From Nonomuraea coxensis DSM 45129 (GTDB lineage: Bacteria; Actinomycetota; Actinomycetes; Streptosporangiales; Streptosporangiaceae), in the NCBI RefSeq assembly GCF_019397265.1, contig NZ_CP068985.1:4568501-4632500 (forward strand): DNA of 64,000 nucleotides. Reading direction: 5' to 3'. The position numbers and the translations under genes were made by a program. The notes beneath the pieces are model-generated. The model was not told the origin of the DNA, did no database searches, and saw only the letters and a list, made by a program, of their open reading frames with translations. Of this stretch, positions 40,560 through 49,002 are shown in pieces; position 1 is the stretch's first letter; the number at the start of each line of letters is the position of its first letter.

Positions 40560-41609
40560 TCACTGATCGGTTGCCGCGGACGCTCGGGCGGAGCTCCGTG
40601 CGTGCTCCGGCGCCTCGCCGCAGGCGGCCTCGGCCGGCTGCGCGCCGCCGTCACCGCTGCCGGCGGCGCTGCGGGTGGCTGCGCCGGAGCCGGGGGTGCG
40701 GCGGGTGGCCAGCATGCTCCAGGCGATGGAAGCGCCGATGGTGACCACGATGACGCCCAGGGTCAGCGGGATCGGCAGCTTGCCGACCGAGGTCTCCGAG
40801 GCGATCAGCTTGACGCCGGCGAAGGCCAGCAGGAGGGCCAGGCCGTAGTGCAGGTGCACGAACCGGCGCAGCAGCCCGGCCAGGCAGAAGTACAGGCTGC
40901 GCAGCCCCAGGATGGCGAAAGCGTTGGCGGTCCAGACGATGAAGGTACTGGTGGTGATCGCCAGGACGGCCGCGACCGAGTCGATCGCGAAGATCAGGTC
41001 GGTGGCCTCGATGGCGATCAGCACCACGAACAGCAGCGTGGCCACCCGCCGGCCGCCGACGCGGGTGAAGAACCGGTCGCCGTGGTAGCGGGCGTCGGTG
41101 GGCACGATGCGGCGCACCAGGCGTACCAGCGGGTTGTGCTCGGGCGGCGCCTGCCGGCCGTGCCGGAAGGCCATCTTGTAGCCGGTGTAGATGAGGAACG
41201 CGCCGAAGAGGTAGGCGGTCCAGAAGAACCGCTCCAGTAGTTCGGCGCCGAGGAAGATGAACACCAGCCGGAAGGCCAGCGCGCCGATGACGCCCCAGAA
41301 CAGCACCTTGTGCTGGAGCGCGGCCGGGACGGCGAAGGCGGTGAAGATCATCGCGAAGATGAACACGTTGTCGATCGACAACGCCTTTTCGATCAAGTAG
41401 CCGGCGAAGTAGGTGCCGGCCGTCTCGCCGCCCTGCCAGCCCCACAGGATCACGCCGAACAGCAGGCCGGCGGCGATCCAGACGCCGGACCAGGCGGCCG
41501 CCTCACGGAAGCCGATGACGTGGTTGTCGCGGTGCAGGAACAGATCGATGGCCAGCATGACGGCCACGGCCAGCATCACCGCAGCCCAGACCCACCATTC
41601 AGCAGACAA
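40560..41609 (-). CDS. TerC-family membrane protein, probable metal (manganese) exporter
   Basis: A 349-residue protein with about nine transmembrane helices and the TerC/Alx core (EKALSIDNVFIFAMIFTAF and EATDLIFAIDSVAAVLAI). Acidic residues within the helices bind the transported ion. The C-terminal 50 residues are hydrophilic and Ala/Ser-rich. The start is a TTG at 41609, eight bases after GGAGG. The leader resembles a yybP-ykoY riboswitch, which in bacteria turns on Mn2+ exporters of the TerC/MntP/Alx kind. Export of manganese is therefore a reasonable inference. Confidence 0.9.
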   Translation of the reverse strand: MSAEWWVWAAVMLAVAVMLAIDLFLHRDNHVIGFREAAAWSGVWIAAGLLFGVILWGWQGGETAGTYFAGYLIEKALSIDNVFIFAMIFTAFAVPAALQHKVLFWGVIGALAFRLVFIFLGAELLERFFWTAYLFGAFLIYTGYKMAFRHGRQAPPEHNPLVRLVRRIVPTDARYHGDRFFTRVGGRRVATLLFVVLIAIEATDLIFAIDSVAAVLAITTSTFIVWTANAFAILGLRSLYFCLAGLLRRFVHLHYGLALLLAFAGVKLIASETSVGKLPIPLTLGVIVVTIGASIAWSMLATRRTPGSGAATRSAAGSGDGGAQPAEAACGEAPEHARSSARASAATDQ

Positions 41610-41654
41610 CGGGGAAACCTCCTCGACCAGCCGCCGGCGGACGCGGCGGCGCCG

Positions 41655-41770
41655 GTGGTCGACGGTCTCCCCAGGCCGCCGGTGAAGGGCGGCTACAGCG
41701 CCGGAGCCCGGATGGGCCGGACCCGTCTTGACGGCGGTGCGTGGTGCGTTGGGTACTCCCCCTCGATCTA
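41655..41770 (-). ncRNA. Candidate yybP-ykoY (manganese) riboswitch
   Basis: On the minus strand the leader of the TerC gene begins GAGGGGGAGTACCC, with the conserved GGGGAGUA box, continues CCGTCAAGACGGG, then a CCGG/CCGG hairpin (GTCCGGCCCATCCGGGCTCC), and ends CCTGGGGAGACCGTCGACC. Two helices enclosing a conserved loop upstream of terC-type genes match the known Mn2+ riboswitch class. The identification rests on conserved boxes and position; I could not run a covariance search. Confidence 0.6.
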
Positions 41771-41776
41771 CACACC

Positions 41777-41806
41777 ATTATTCATGACATAAAAGACATG
41801 TGTCAA
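41777..41806 (-). promoter_or_regulatory. Strong promoter for the TerC transcript
   Basis: TTGACA (41806-41801) and AATAAT (41782-41777) are separated by 18 bases on the minus strand. The spacer carries ATGTC-TTTT-ATGTC, a direct repeat. Transcription would start a few bases before the riboswitch-like leader. Confidence 0.7.
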
Positions 41807-41924
41807 GCGTCAGGTATTCACGGGTGCGGGCTGTACGGGTCCAGCCGAGATACGGGGAAAACCGGCCATGGGTCGATCTTGAAGCTCGTTTCCGCTGGCA
41901 GGCGTACGGTCAGCCGTCGACCGT

Positions 41925-42710
41925 CGCCCAGCTTCGCTCCTGCAACGCCTCCGAGGTCGCCGCGATGATGGAGGGCGTGCTGCGGCACTGCACCGACGCC
42001 GCCATCGACCGCCAGTACACCGATAGTCATGGCCAGTCCCTGGTGGGGTTCGCCTTCTCCTACCTGCTGGGATTCAAGCTGCTGTCGCGGATGAGGAGGA
42101 TCGCCCACCAGAAGCTGGTCAAGGCCGATGCCAGCGGCCAGGTCCCGTCCAGCCTGAGCGGCATGGTGGCCGACAAGCCGATCGACTGGACGATCATCGC
42201 CCAGCAGTACGACCAGATGGTCAAGTACGCCACCGCCTTGCGGCTGGGCACGGCCGAGGCCGAGCAGGTGCTGCGCCGCTTCACCCGCGGCGGTCCTAAG
42301 CACCCCGCCTACAAGGCCATCGAGGAGCTCGGCAAGGCGGTCAAGAGCATCTTCGTCGCCGAGTACGTCGCCGCCTCAGAGCTGCGCCGGGAGATCCACG
42401 AGGGGCTGCAGGTCGTGGAGAACTGGAACTCGGCCAACGCAGACCTGTTCTACGGCAGCGCCGGCACCCTGCCCGGCAGCGACAAGGAGCACCAGGAAGT
42501 CTCCATGCTCAGCCTGCACCTGCTGCAGTCCGCGCTGGTGTTCATCAACATCCTGCTGGTTCAGTCCGTCCTGAAGGACCCCGCCTGGCAGGAGAAGATG
42601 ACCGACGTCGACAGACGCGGCCTTTCGCCCCTGTTCGGTCCAACGCCAACCTCTACGGCCGGATCGACATCGACATGGACCGCCGCCTCGACCTCGGCTT
42701 GGCCGCCTGA
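41925..42710 (+). pseudogene. C-terminal half of a Tn3-family transposase
   Basis: Continuous plus-strand coding of the Tn3 transposase C-terminus. It starts at ASEVAAMMEGVLRHCT, then runs through DRQYTDSHGQSLVGFAF, the catalytic-domain block IDWTIIAQQYDQMVKYATAL and HEGLQVVENWNSANADLF, to LLQSALVFINILLVQSVL. One frameshift near 42630 separates the natural C-terminus NLYGRIDIDMDRRLDLGLAA, which ends at TGA 42708-42710. The N-terminal 60% of the gene is missing. It is better preserved than the pieces at 28994 and 32850. Confidence 0.88.
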
Positions 42711-42825
42711 GATCCGCCGGGATCCGCCTATGGCCCCTGCACATGCGTGCCCGTCTTTGGTGGGTGCTCGAAGAGTTCGGCGTCAGGCTGCCATTTCCGT
42801 GGTGACGGAGGGCGCAAGGGTTCGT

Positions 42826-43542
42826 TCACGTCTTCCGCTTCCAGATCGATGCTCCAGCGCAGATGAGGCCGATCAGGAACGGGTGAACGGCGCCGCGTTC
42901 GATGAGGCCGATGATGCCGATGGGGGTGTCGCCCGTGGTAAAGATCATCGCGAGGTAGAGCACCATCGAAAGCAGACCGATCACGCCGACCGTGATCAGT
43001 GCTCGCCCCATTCGCGGAGAGATGCCGATGCGCCGCCACCTGCTTCCGAGCACGATGGCCAGCGCGTTCCCACCGACGAAGCCGGCGAAGGCTCCCATGC
43101 TGTGGTACTCGCCGGTGCCGTTGTTGATTGCCTCGCCAGATCCGGGAAACAGCGCGAGCAGGACGCCGCCGACGGCCAGCAGCGTCGCGGGGGCGAGCAT
43201 GGCCCAACGGCGGCTATCCGACAGATCGCGCAGCGTGGCCACTCCGGCCAGGATCGTGATCCCGAAGAGGAGGAATCCGGCGTTCATTACCCAGGCCAGG
43301 GGCGAGTACATGTACTGCCCGAACAGAGTCGAGGGCCCGTGGACTCCGAGGTTGCTGATGAAATGGTGTGTGTAGCTGTAGGCGGGGTCGGTCCACGCTG
43401 CGGCGGCGACAAACTCCCCGAGCAGGAAGATCGCCGGCCCGGCGATGAGCAACGCTCCCGCCACTCGGCGCTGCGCAGGCAGGCACACGTGGGAGGCAGG
43501 CATCTCGCGACTTTTAGACCGTGAGTCAATTGCTTCGGACAT
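42826..43542 (-). CDS. DUF998 integral membrane protein
   Basis: A 238-residue protein with about seven hydrophobic helices and the DUF998 pattern (YTHHFISNLGVHG, then AGFLLFGITILAG and later GEYHSMGAFAGFVGGNALAI). The ATG at 43542 has AAAGGG upstream. It is divergent from the TetR gene at 43797 across a 254-base A/T-rich region that probably contains the operator. The function of DUF998 proteins is not established. Confidence 0.85.
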   Translation of the reverse strand: MSEAIDSRSKSREMPASHVCLPAQRRVAGALLIAGPAIFLLGEFVAAAAWTDPAYSYTHHFISNLGVHGPSTLFGQYMYSPLAWVMNAGFLLFGITILAGVATLRDLSDSRRWAMLAPATLLAVGGVLLALFPGSGEAINNGTGEYHSMGAFAGFVGGNALAIVLGSRWRRIGISPRMGRALITVGVIGLLSMVLYLAMIFTTGDTPIGIIGLIERGAVHPFLIGLICAGASIWKRKT

Positions 43543-43796
43543 GGTCGGGTCCCTTTCTGGTAGCCGGGTTGGCGGGAGGGCCCGCCGGAGATTGACGCGG
43601 CTCGCTTGTGCCTGCAACTCCCGATCGGCGGCGGCCGGGGAGGCCGAGTGGCTGGGCTGAAACCTCATGGCTTGGAGCCCGGTAACCGTCAACGAGTACG
43701 CCGTGAGCGAGAACCTCGAACTTCACCCACTCACTCACTATATCGAGACTACTTTTACTGTCAATGTTCTTAGTGTTCGGGTGTAGAGTATGCGCC

Positions 43797-44390
43797 ATGG
43801 TGGATGCAGCGACGGCAGGGCGACGTGAGCGCAAGAAGGCGGCGACGCGGGCGGCGATACTGGAGGCGGCGACGACGCTTTTCCTCGCACGCGGCTTCGA
43901 TGCGGTGACTGTGCGCGAGATCGCGGATGCGGCCGATGTGTCGCCCAAGACGGTCTTCACACACTTCCCACACAAGGAGGCGCTTGTCTTCAGTGACGAA
44001 GGTGAGCGGCATGAACGCCTGATTGCTGCGGTGAGTGGCCGCATGGCGGGGACCTCGATCTCCGACGCGCTGAAGGCCCACTACCTCTCCGAAATCGCCG
44101 CGCTCAAATCCGGGCCGCAGAGCCAAATACTCGCGCTCATGGAGGAGACGCCAGCTCTGGTCGACTACGCGGAGAAGATGTGGTTGCGCCACGAGGATGC
44201 CTTGGTCGCGGCGATCACCGAGGAGTTCGGGCTGGAGGAGCCAAGCGAAGAGATCCGCTTCTACGTCCGGTTTGCCCTGCAGATTCAGCTCATGGCCATC
44301 CGTGAGCCCGATCCAGCGGCGGCCATCGATGCGGGGTTCCACCTTCTCGATAAGGGGTGGGCGCCCTACGACGAGGCCGGAGGGGGATAA
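43797..44390 (+). CDS. TetR-family regulator of the divergent DUF998 gene
   Basis: A 197-residue TetR protein with HTH in residues 20-60 (FDAVTVREIADAADVSPKTVFTHFPHKEAL) and a ligand domain that ends near residue 190. The ATG at 43797 lacks a strong ribosome binding site. The divergent control region contains CCCACTCACTCACTATATCG and AATGTTCTTAGTGTTC. Repression of the DUF998 gene is the natural guess. The inducer is unknown. Confidence 0.9.
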   Translation: MVDAATAGRRERKKAATRAAILEAATTLFLARGFDAVTVREIADAADVSPKTVFTHFPHKEALVFSDEGERHERLIAAVSGRMAGTSISDALKAHYLSEIAALKSGPQSQILALMEETPALVDYAEKMWLRHEDALVAAITEEFGLEEPSEEIRFYVRFALQIQLMAIREPDPAAAIDAGFHLLDKGWAPYDEAGGG

Positions 44391-44527
44391 GCGCAGCCGC
44401 AAGGAGTCGTGAGCCGCCGCCATCCGGGCAGCTGGGGAGGAGAGTCTCTAGTACTCCAGCCGCACTTGAGGCCTGGGGGTTGGCGAAGCGACGGACATGA
44501 AGCGGCCACCGCCGTGACCATGGATGT

Positions 44528-45238
44528 GTGAAGATCGATGACCAGGCGGTGGCCGTGCCGTCCACGGTAGCCCAGGGTGTCCCCGCGCGGTGGGACGATG
44601 CGTTGGATGAGTTGTTTTCGCAGGTGCTGGCACCGTTCTTCGTCCGGAGCGAGCCCCGGTTGCGGGCGCGGGCGTGTCTGGATGGGTTGCTGAGCAGTCT
44701 GGAGCGGAAGAACGGCTGGTTGCTGGCCGAGTATGCCGGGAACGGCACACCGGATGGGATGCAACGGCTGTTCAGCCATGCCCGCTGGGATGCTGATGAG
44801 GTCCGGGACGCGCTGCGGGCGCAGGTGGCCGAGCGGCTCGGCAGCCGAGACGGGGTCCTGGTAGTCGACGACACCGGGCTTGAGAAGAAGGGTCGCTGCT
44901 CGGCCGGGGTGCAGCGGCAGTACACCGGCACCGCGGGGAAGATCACCAACTGTCAGATCGGGGTGTTCGCGGCCTACGCCGTCCCGGGCGGGCAACGAGT
45001 GCTGATCGACCGAGAGCTGTACCTGCCCGCGTCCTGGTTCGACGAGCCCGCCCGGCTCGCCGGCGCCGGTGTCGGCGCGGGCGTGGTGTTCGCGACCAAG
45101 CCCGAGCTTGCCTGGCGGATGATCGAACGTGCTGCCGACGACCCGCTGCTGACCTTCGCCTGGGTAGGTGGTGATGAGTCGACCGGCGAGGTCTCCACCA
45201 TGATGGTGCGCAAGCACGGACGGGCCCTGCCCCCGATG
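44528..45238 (+). pseudogene. IS701-family transposase remnant, cut by an IS3-family insertion
   Basis: About 215 residues of an IS701-type DDE transposase: RWDDALDELFSQVLAPFFVR at the start, the first catalytic Asp in VLVVDDTGLEKKG, RQYTGTAGKITNCQIGVF and LTFAWVGGDE near the second catalytic position. After that the reading frame no longer resembles IS701 and ends at the left end of an IS3-family element (45239). The third catalytic residue and C-terminus are gone, so it is inactive. Confidence 0.85.
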
Positions 45239-45290
45239 TGTGGACACCTTGAGTACCGGATGATGGAGATCCGGAGACAAGGAGTTCCAC

Positions 45291-45620
45291 GTGGCGATGA
45301 AGTCGTATCCGCCGGAGTTCAAGGCGGACGCCGTCGCGTTGTATCTGTCCGATCCGGGACGGACGCTGGCATCGGTGGCTGAGGACCTGGGGATCAGCCG
45401 GGAGACGCTGCGTAACTGGGTGCGTCAGGCGCAGGCGGACGGCAGCGCGGGCGCGAAGAAGCGGGCCCCGCACAAGCGGCCGGCGCAGGGCCCGCTATCG
45501 TTCGACGACGTGCTGGAAGAGGAGAACAAGCAGCTCAAGGCCCGGATCCGGGAGCTGGAGCTGGAGCGCGAGATCCTGCGCCGGGCGGCCAAATATTTCG
45601 CCGGCGAGACGAACTGGTGA
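45291..45620 (+). CDS. IS3-family orfA
   Basis: A 109-residue protein with an N-terminal HTH (YPPEFKADAVALYLSDPGRT, SVAEDLGISRETLRNWVRQA) and a C-terminal leucine-zipper-like coiled coil (LEEENKQLKARIRELELERE) used for dimerisation. The stop overlaps the orfB start at 45617, where translational coupling or frameshifting normally yields the OrfAB transposase. It is intact, but its partner orfB is disrupted. Confidence 0.93.
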   Translation: MAMKSYPPEFKADAVALYLSDPGRTLASVAEDLGISRETLRNWVRQAQADGSAGAKKRAPHKRPAQGPLSFDDVLEEENKQLKARIRELELEREILRRAAKYFAGETNW

Positions 45621-45853
45621 GCCGCTTCGAGTTCGTCGACGACCACGCGGGCGCCTTCGGCGTGAAGCGGCTGTGCCGGGTGCTGAAGGTGTCGCGCTCG
45701 GGCTTCTACCGGTGGCGCAAGGCGGCGCCGGCCCGGGCGGAGCGGGCCGCGGCCGATGCCGCGCTGGCGGAGGAGATCAGGCAGATCCACGGCGCGTTCG
45801 ACGGCAGCTATGGCAGTCCGCGCATCACCGCCGAGCTGCGCGCCCGGGGCCGG
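45617..45853 (+). pseudogene. IS3 element A orfB, 5' piece
   Basis: The frame from 45617 reads as the N-terminal HTH part of an IS3 OrfB (FGVKRLCRVLKVSRSGFYRW, SYGSPRITAELRARGR). It is cut at ARGR by the left inverted repeat of the IS256-family element. The coding sequence resumes in phase at 47289 with RAVNHKRVARVMRRFG. Confidence 0.9.
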
Positions 45854-47287
45854 AGCAATAGTCAAGACCTGTGGATTGTGAGTTCCTAGGCGGCTGTCGG
45901 GACGGGTGATTCAGCGGGGCGTTCGACGAGCTTGCCGTCGATGAAGACCGCTCCGGCGCGGACCAGGGCGACCAGGTGGGCGCCGTTGACCGCGCGCCAG
46001 CGCCGTTGGGCGGACTCGATCAGCTTGAAGGCCATGGCCAGGCCGGCGGCGCGGGAGCCGGGGCCCTTGGTGACCTTGGTGCGGTGCCGGACGGTGGCGA
46101 ACGTCGACTCGATCGGGTTGGTGGTGCGCAGATGCCGCCAGTGCTCGGCCGGGTAGTCGTAGAAGGCCAGCAGTTCCTCGACATCGTCGGTGATCTTGGC
46201 GGCGGCCTTGGGGAACTTGGCGCCGTAGGCGGCCTCGAAGGCGGTGACCGCGGCCAGGGCGTGGTCCTTGCCCTCGGCGTTCCAGATCTCGGCCAGCGCC
46301 TTCTTCGCGCCGGGGTGGGCCGACTTCGGGAGCGCCCCGAGCACGTTGGCGATCTTGTGAAACCAGCAGCGCTGTGCTCTGGCCTGCGGGAACACCTCCG
46401 ACAGCGCCGACCAGAAACCGAGCGCGCCGTCGCCGATGGCGAGCACCGGGGCGCGCATGCCGCGTCGGGCGCAATCACGCAGCAGATCCGCCCAGGACTC
46501 GGCCGACTCGCGGTAGCCGTCGGTCAGCGCGACGAGTTCCTTGCGGCCGTCGGCGCGCACCCCGATCAGCACCAGCAGGCACAGCTTGTGCTCCTCCAGC
46601 CGGATGTTGACGTGGATGCCATCGGCCCACAGGTAGACGTAGTCGACACCGGACAGGTCGCGGGCGGCGAAGGCGCGTTGTTCGGCTTTCCACTGCTCGG
46701 TGAGCTTGGTGATGACCGGGGCCGACAGCCCGCTGCTCGAGCCGAGGAACTGGCCCAGCGCGGGGACGAAATCGCCGGTGGACAGGCCGTGCAGGTAGAG
46801 CAGCGGCAGCACCTCGGTGATGGCCGGGCTCTTGCGGCACCACGGCGGCAGGATCGCCGAGGAAAACCGGTGCCGCTCGCCGGTGGTCTCGTCGATGCGC
46901 TTGTCGTTGACCCGAGGGGCCTGGACCTCGATCGCGCCCGCGCTGGTCAGCACGGTGCGGGGCTGGTGGTGGCCGTTGCGCACGACCAGGCGGCGGCCGG
47001 CCTCGTCGCGCTCGTCGGCGAAAGCGGCGATGTAGGCGTCGACCTCGGCCTTGAGCGCTTCAGCGAGCATCCGGCGGGCACCTTCGCGGACCAGCTCGTC
47101 GATGAGCGCCGGCGTCGGGGCGGGGGTGGTGGCGGCGCGGTCGCCGCTGGCGGGATCAGGGACTACGGTGAGCACGGGTGTGCCTTTCCGGCCGACGTTG
47201 GCGCGTCGGTCATGCTTGGTGGAATCACATGATCACCGGGAAGGTACACCCCTTTCCCGGCGATCCACAGATCTCAAGCATTGCTCC
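45852..47287 (-). mobile_element. IS256-family element inserted in IS3 element A
   Basis: Terminal inverted repeats of about 27 bases, starting GGAGCAAT at 45852 and ending ATTGCTCC at 47287, share CTGTGGAT after the first positions. The single transposase gene is intact. Near-identical CGGGGC-type sequence flanks both ends, which may be a blurred 8-9 base target duplication. Removing the element restores the IS3 orfB reading (ARGR-AVNHKR), which proves it inserted later. Confidence 0.88.
45886..47175 (-). CDS. IS256-family transposase, intact
   Basis: A 429-residue DDE transposase. The catalytic Asp residues are in YVYLWADGIHVNIRLEE (about residue 185) and LAIGDGALGFWSAL (about residue 250), and the Glu in TTNPIESTFATVRHRTK (about residue 350). 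The region CWFHKIANVLGALPKSAH is typical of IS256. The GTG start is at 47175. It is encoded on the minus strand, opposite to the host IS3 element. Nothing suggests inactivation. Confidence 0.95.
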   Translation of the reverse strand: MLTVVPDPASGDRAATTPAPTPALIDELVREGARRMLAEALKAEVDAYIAAFADERDEAGRRLVVRNGHHQPRTVLTSAGAIEVQAPRVNDKRIDETTGERHRFSSAILPPWCRKSPAITEVLPLLYLHGLSTGDFVPALGQFLGSSSGLSAPVITKLTEQWKAEQRAFAARDLSGVDYVYLWADGIHVNIRLEEHKLCLLVLIGVRADGRKELVALTDGYRESAESWADLLRDCARRGMRAPVLAIGDGALGFWSALSEVFPQARAQRCWFHKIANVLGALPKSAHPGAKKALAEIWNAEGKDHALAAVTAFEAAYGAKFPKAAAKITDDVEELLAFYDYPAEHWRHLRTTNPIESTFATVRHRTKVTKGPGSRAAGLAMAFKLIESAQRRWRAVNGAHLVALVRAGAVFIDGKLVERPAESPVPTAA

Positions 47288-47948
47288 GGGGCGGGCGGTC
47301 AACCACAAGCGAGTTGCGCGGGTGATGCGCCGTTTCGGCATCGTCGGGCTGCACTTGCGCAAGAAGGTGCGCACCACGGTTCCGGAACCCTCGCATCAGA
47401 AAGTGCCCGACCTGATCAAGCGGGACTTCACCGCGCCGGCCCCGAACCAGCGCTATGTCGGCGACATCACCCACCTGCCCGTCCGTGAGGGCCGGTTCCT
47501 GTATCTGGCGACCGTGCTGGACCTGGGCTCGCGGCGGCTGGCGGGCTGGTCGATCGCCGATCACATGCGCACCGAGCTGGTGAGCGACGCACTGCGCGCG
47601 GCCGCTGCGACACGGGGCAGCCTGCACGGCGCGATCTTCCATGCCGATCACGGGGCCCAGTACACCTCGGCCGAGTTCGCCAAGGTCTGCGCCGAACTCG
47701 GGGTACGCCAGTCCATGGGAGCCGTCGGCACCAGCGCCGACAACGCCGCGGCGGAGGCGTTCAACGCCACCCTCAAACGCGAAACGCTGCAGGGCGCCAA
47801 GCGCTGGCCGTCGGCGCGCGAGGCCCGCCTGGCCGTCTTCAAGTGGATCACTCGCTACAACACCCGAAGGAGACACTCCACCCTCGGCTACCTCAGCCCT
47901 ATCGACTACGAGCAGCAAACCACCGATAAGGTGCTGCTCGCCGTATAA
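47288..47948 (+). pseudogene. IS3 element A orfB, 3' piece
   Basis: Continues the orfB catalytic core: Asp in YVGDITHLPV, Asp in AIFHADHGAQYTSAEF, Glu in DNAAAEAFNATLKRET, then FKWITRYNTRRRHSTLGYLS near the C-terminus. All three DDE residues are present, so element A was functional until the IS256 element separated its halves. Confidence 0.9.
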
Positions 47949-47986
47949 CACCCCGTGTCCACACTTCGGGGCGAGCCCCCGCCATC

Positions 47987-48127
47987 ATGTCGCCCTACCA
48001 GGAGGACAACGTACGCCGCTTCGGTGACTACATCTACGACCTGACTGCGCCGCTGGAGAACATGGAGGTGCATCGCAACCTCGGGGAGGAGACCAACGTG
48101 GCCACAAGCACGTCATCACCGGCCTGA
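47987..48127 (+). other. Possible 3' tail of a transposase, 46 codons
   Basis: An open frame from an ATG at 47987 reads SPYQEDNVRRFGDYIYDLTA before stopping at 48127. The RFGDYxxDLT pattern is seen near the C-terminus of some Tn3-type transposases. With no upstream part present, the assignment is tentative. It may instead be the continuation of the sequence cut by IS3 element A. Confidence 0.35.
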
Positions 48128-48202
48128 GGCGGTCTGATCGGATGCGGTGGCCCCAGCCACCAGGACATTCCACGTCGAACTTTCACAATGCGGACCCCAT
48201 CG

Positions 48203-48352
48203 CTAGCCGGCGCCGCAGCGCTGCTCGACCTCGGCATCCATCATCATCTGCGCCATCCGCACGACCATCTCGCGCAGCACATCGGGCGAAGCCGCGGCGA
48301 GGGTCTCGTCGAACCACTCACCCTCAGCAGGCAGAATGTCTTTAGCGGCCAC
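48203..48352 (-). pseudogene. N-terminal fragment of a second IS256-family transposase
   Basis: From a GTG at 48352 with AGGAG upstream, 49 codons match the start of IS256-type transposases (LPAEGEWFDETLAAASPDVL, REMVVRMAQMMMDAEVEQR) and stop after RCGAG. The rest of the gene is absent. It differs from the intact IS256 transposase at 45886, so it comes from another element. Confidence 0.75.
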
Positions 48353-48514
48353 TTCTCGTTCTCCTTCGTATGCCTAGTCAGCTGTGAAGGATCGCGGAGT
48401 GGCCGCCCTCATGTCACATCGATCTTCCCTCGCCCTCTCTGTCAGACTGCTGTGAGACATGGGATGAACGAGTCCTTTTGATACGAAGCAGGGCGAGACA
48501 GGACGATCGAGACA

Positions 48515-48973
48515 GTGACGATGACCCTCGCCGACCAGGCCGCCATGAGCGGGCAGAACGGTCAGGCGACCGACAAGCAGGTGAGCCGGCCGACGCGCCG
48601 GACGTTCACCGCGGCCTACAAGGCACGGATCCTGGCGGCCTTCGACGCTCTGCCCGAGGGCAGCTCCGAGCGTGGCGCCCTGATGCGCCGGGAAAGGCTG
48701 TATCACTCGCACATCGAACACTGGCGAAAGCAGCAGGAGAACGGGACGCTGGCCTCCTCGACAGGTAAACCGAAGAAGGACACGGAATCTGAGGAACTGG
48801 CCCGGCTGCGGGCCGAGAACAAGAAGCTCAAAGCCGACGCGGCCAAGCTTGAGGCCAAGAACGAAAAGCTCACCAGCGAACTGGGGAAGACGAAGACCGC
48901 GCTGAATATCGCGGGAAAAGCATTCGCGCTGCTGGACGACATCTCACGCAGCGCGGACTCCGACGAGACCTGA
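48515..48973 (+). CDS. IS3 element B orfA
   Basis: A 152-residue protein with an HTH region (RTFTAAYKARILAAFDALPE, RERLYHSHIEHWRKQ) and a long lysine/glutamate-rich coiled coil (about residues 92-130, LARLRAENKKLKADAAKLEA). The GTG at 48515 was used. An in-frame ATG lies two codons later. Its 3' part contains the slippery heptamer at 48913-48919. Confidence 0.92.
   Translation: MTMTLADQAAMSGQNGQATDKQVSRPTRRTFTAAYKARILAAFDALPEGSSERGALMRRERLYHSHIEHWRKQQENGTLASSTGKPKKDTESEELARLRAENKKLKADAAKLEAKNEKLTSELGKTKTALNIAGKAFALLDDISRSADSDET
48913..48919 (+). promoter_or_regulatory. Candidate -1 programmed frameshift site
   Basis: The heptamer G-GGA-AAA lies in the zero frame of orfA (codons GCG GGA AAA), the X-XXY-YYZ form used by IS3 elements. 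After a -1 shift the frame runs without a stop through the end of orfA into orfB, giving one continuous OrfAB transposase. Confidence 0.65.
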
Positions 48974-49002
48974 ACCGCATCATCGACGAGCATTTCCCGG
49001 GC

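Larger units (their letters stand above)
45239..47963 (+). mobile_element. IS3-family element A, interrupted by an IS256-family element
   Basis: Bounded by inverted repeats: TGTGGACAC at 45239-45247 and its complement GTGTCCACA at 47955-47963. Inside are orfA (45291-45620) and orfB, which is split into 5' and 3' pieces by the IS256-family element at 45852-47287. Without the insertion the element would be about 1.3 kb, normal for IS3. No clear target-site duplication flanks it. Confidence 0.85.

Noticed and set aside
40560..41609. TerC protein as a tellurite resistance determinant
   Set aside because: No other ter genes are present, and the Mn-riboswitch-like leader points to metal export instead.
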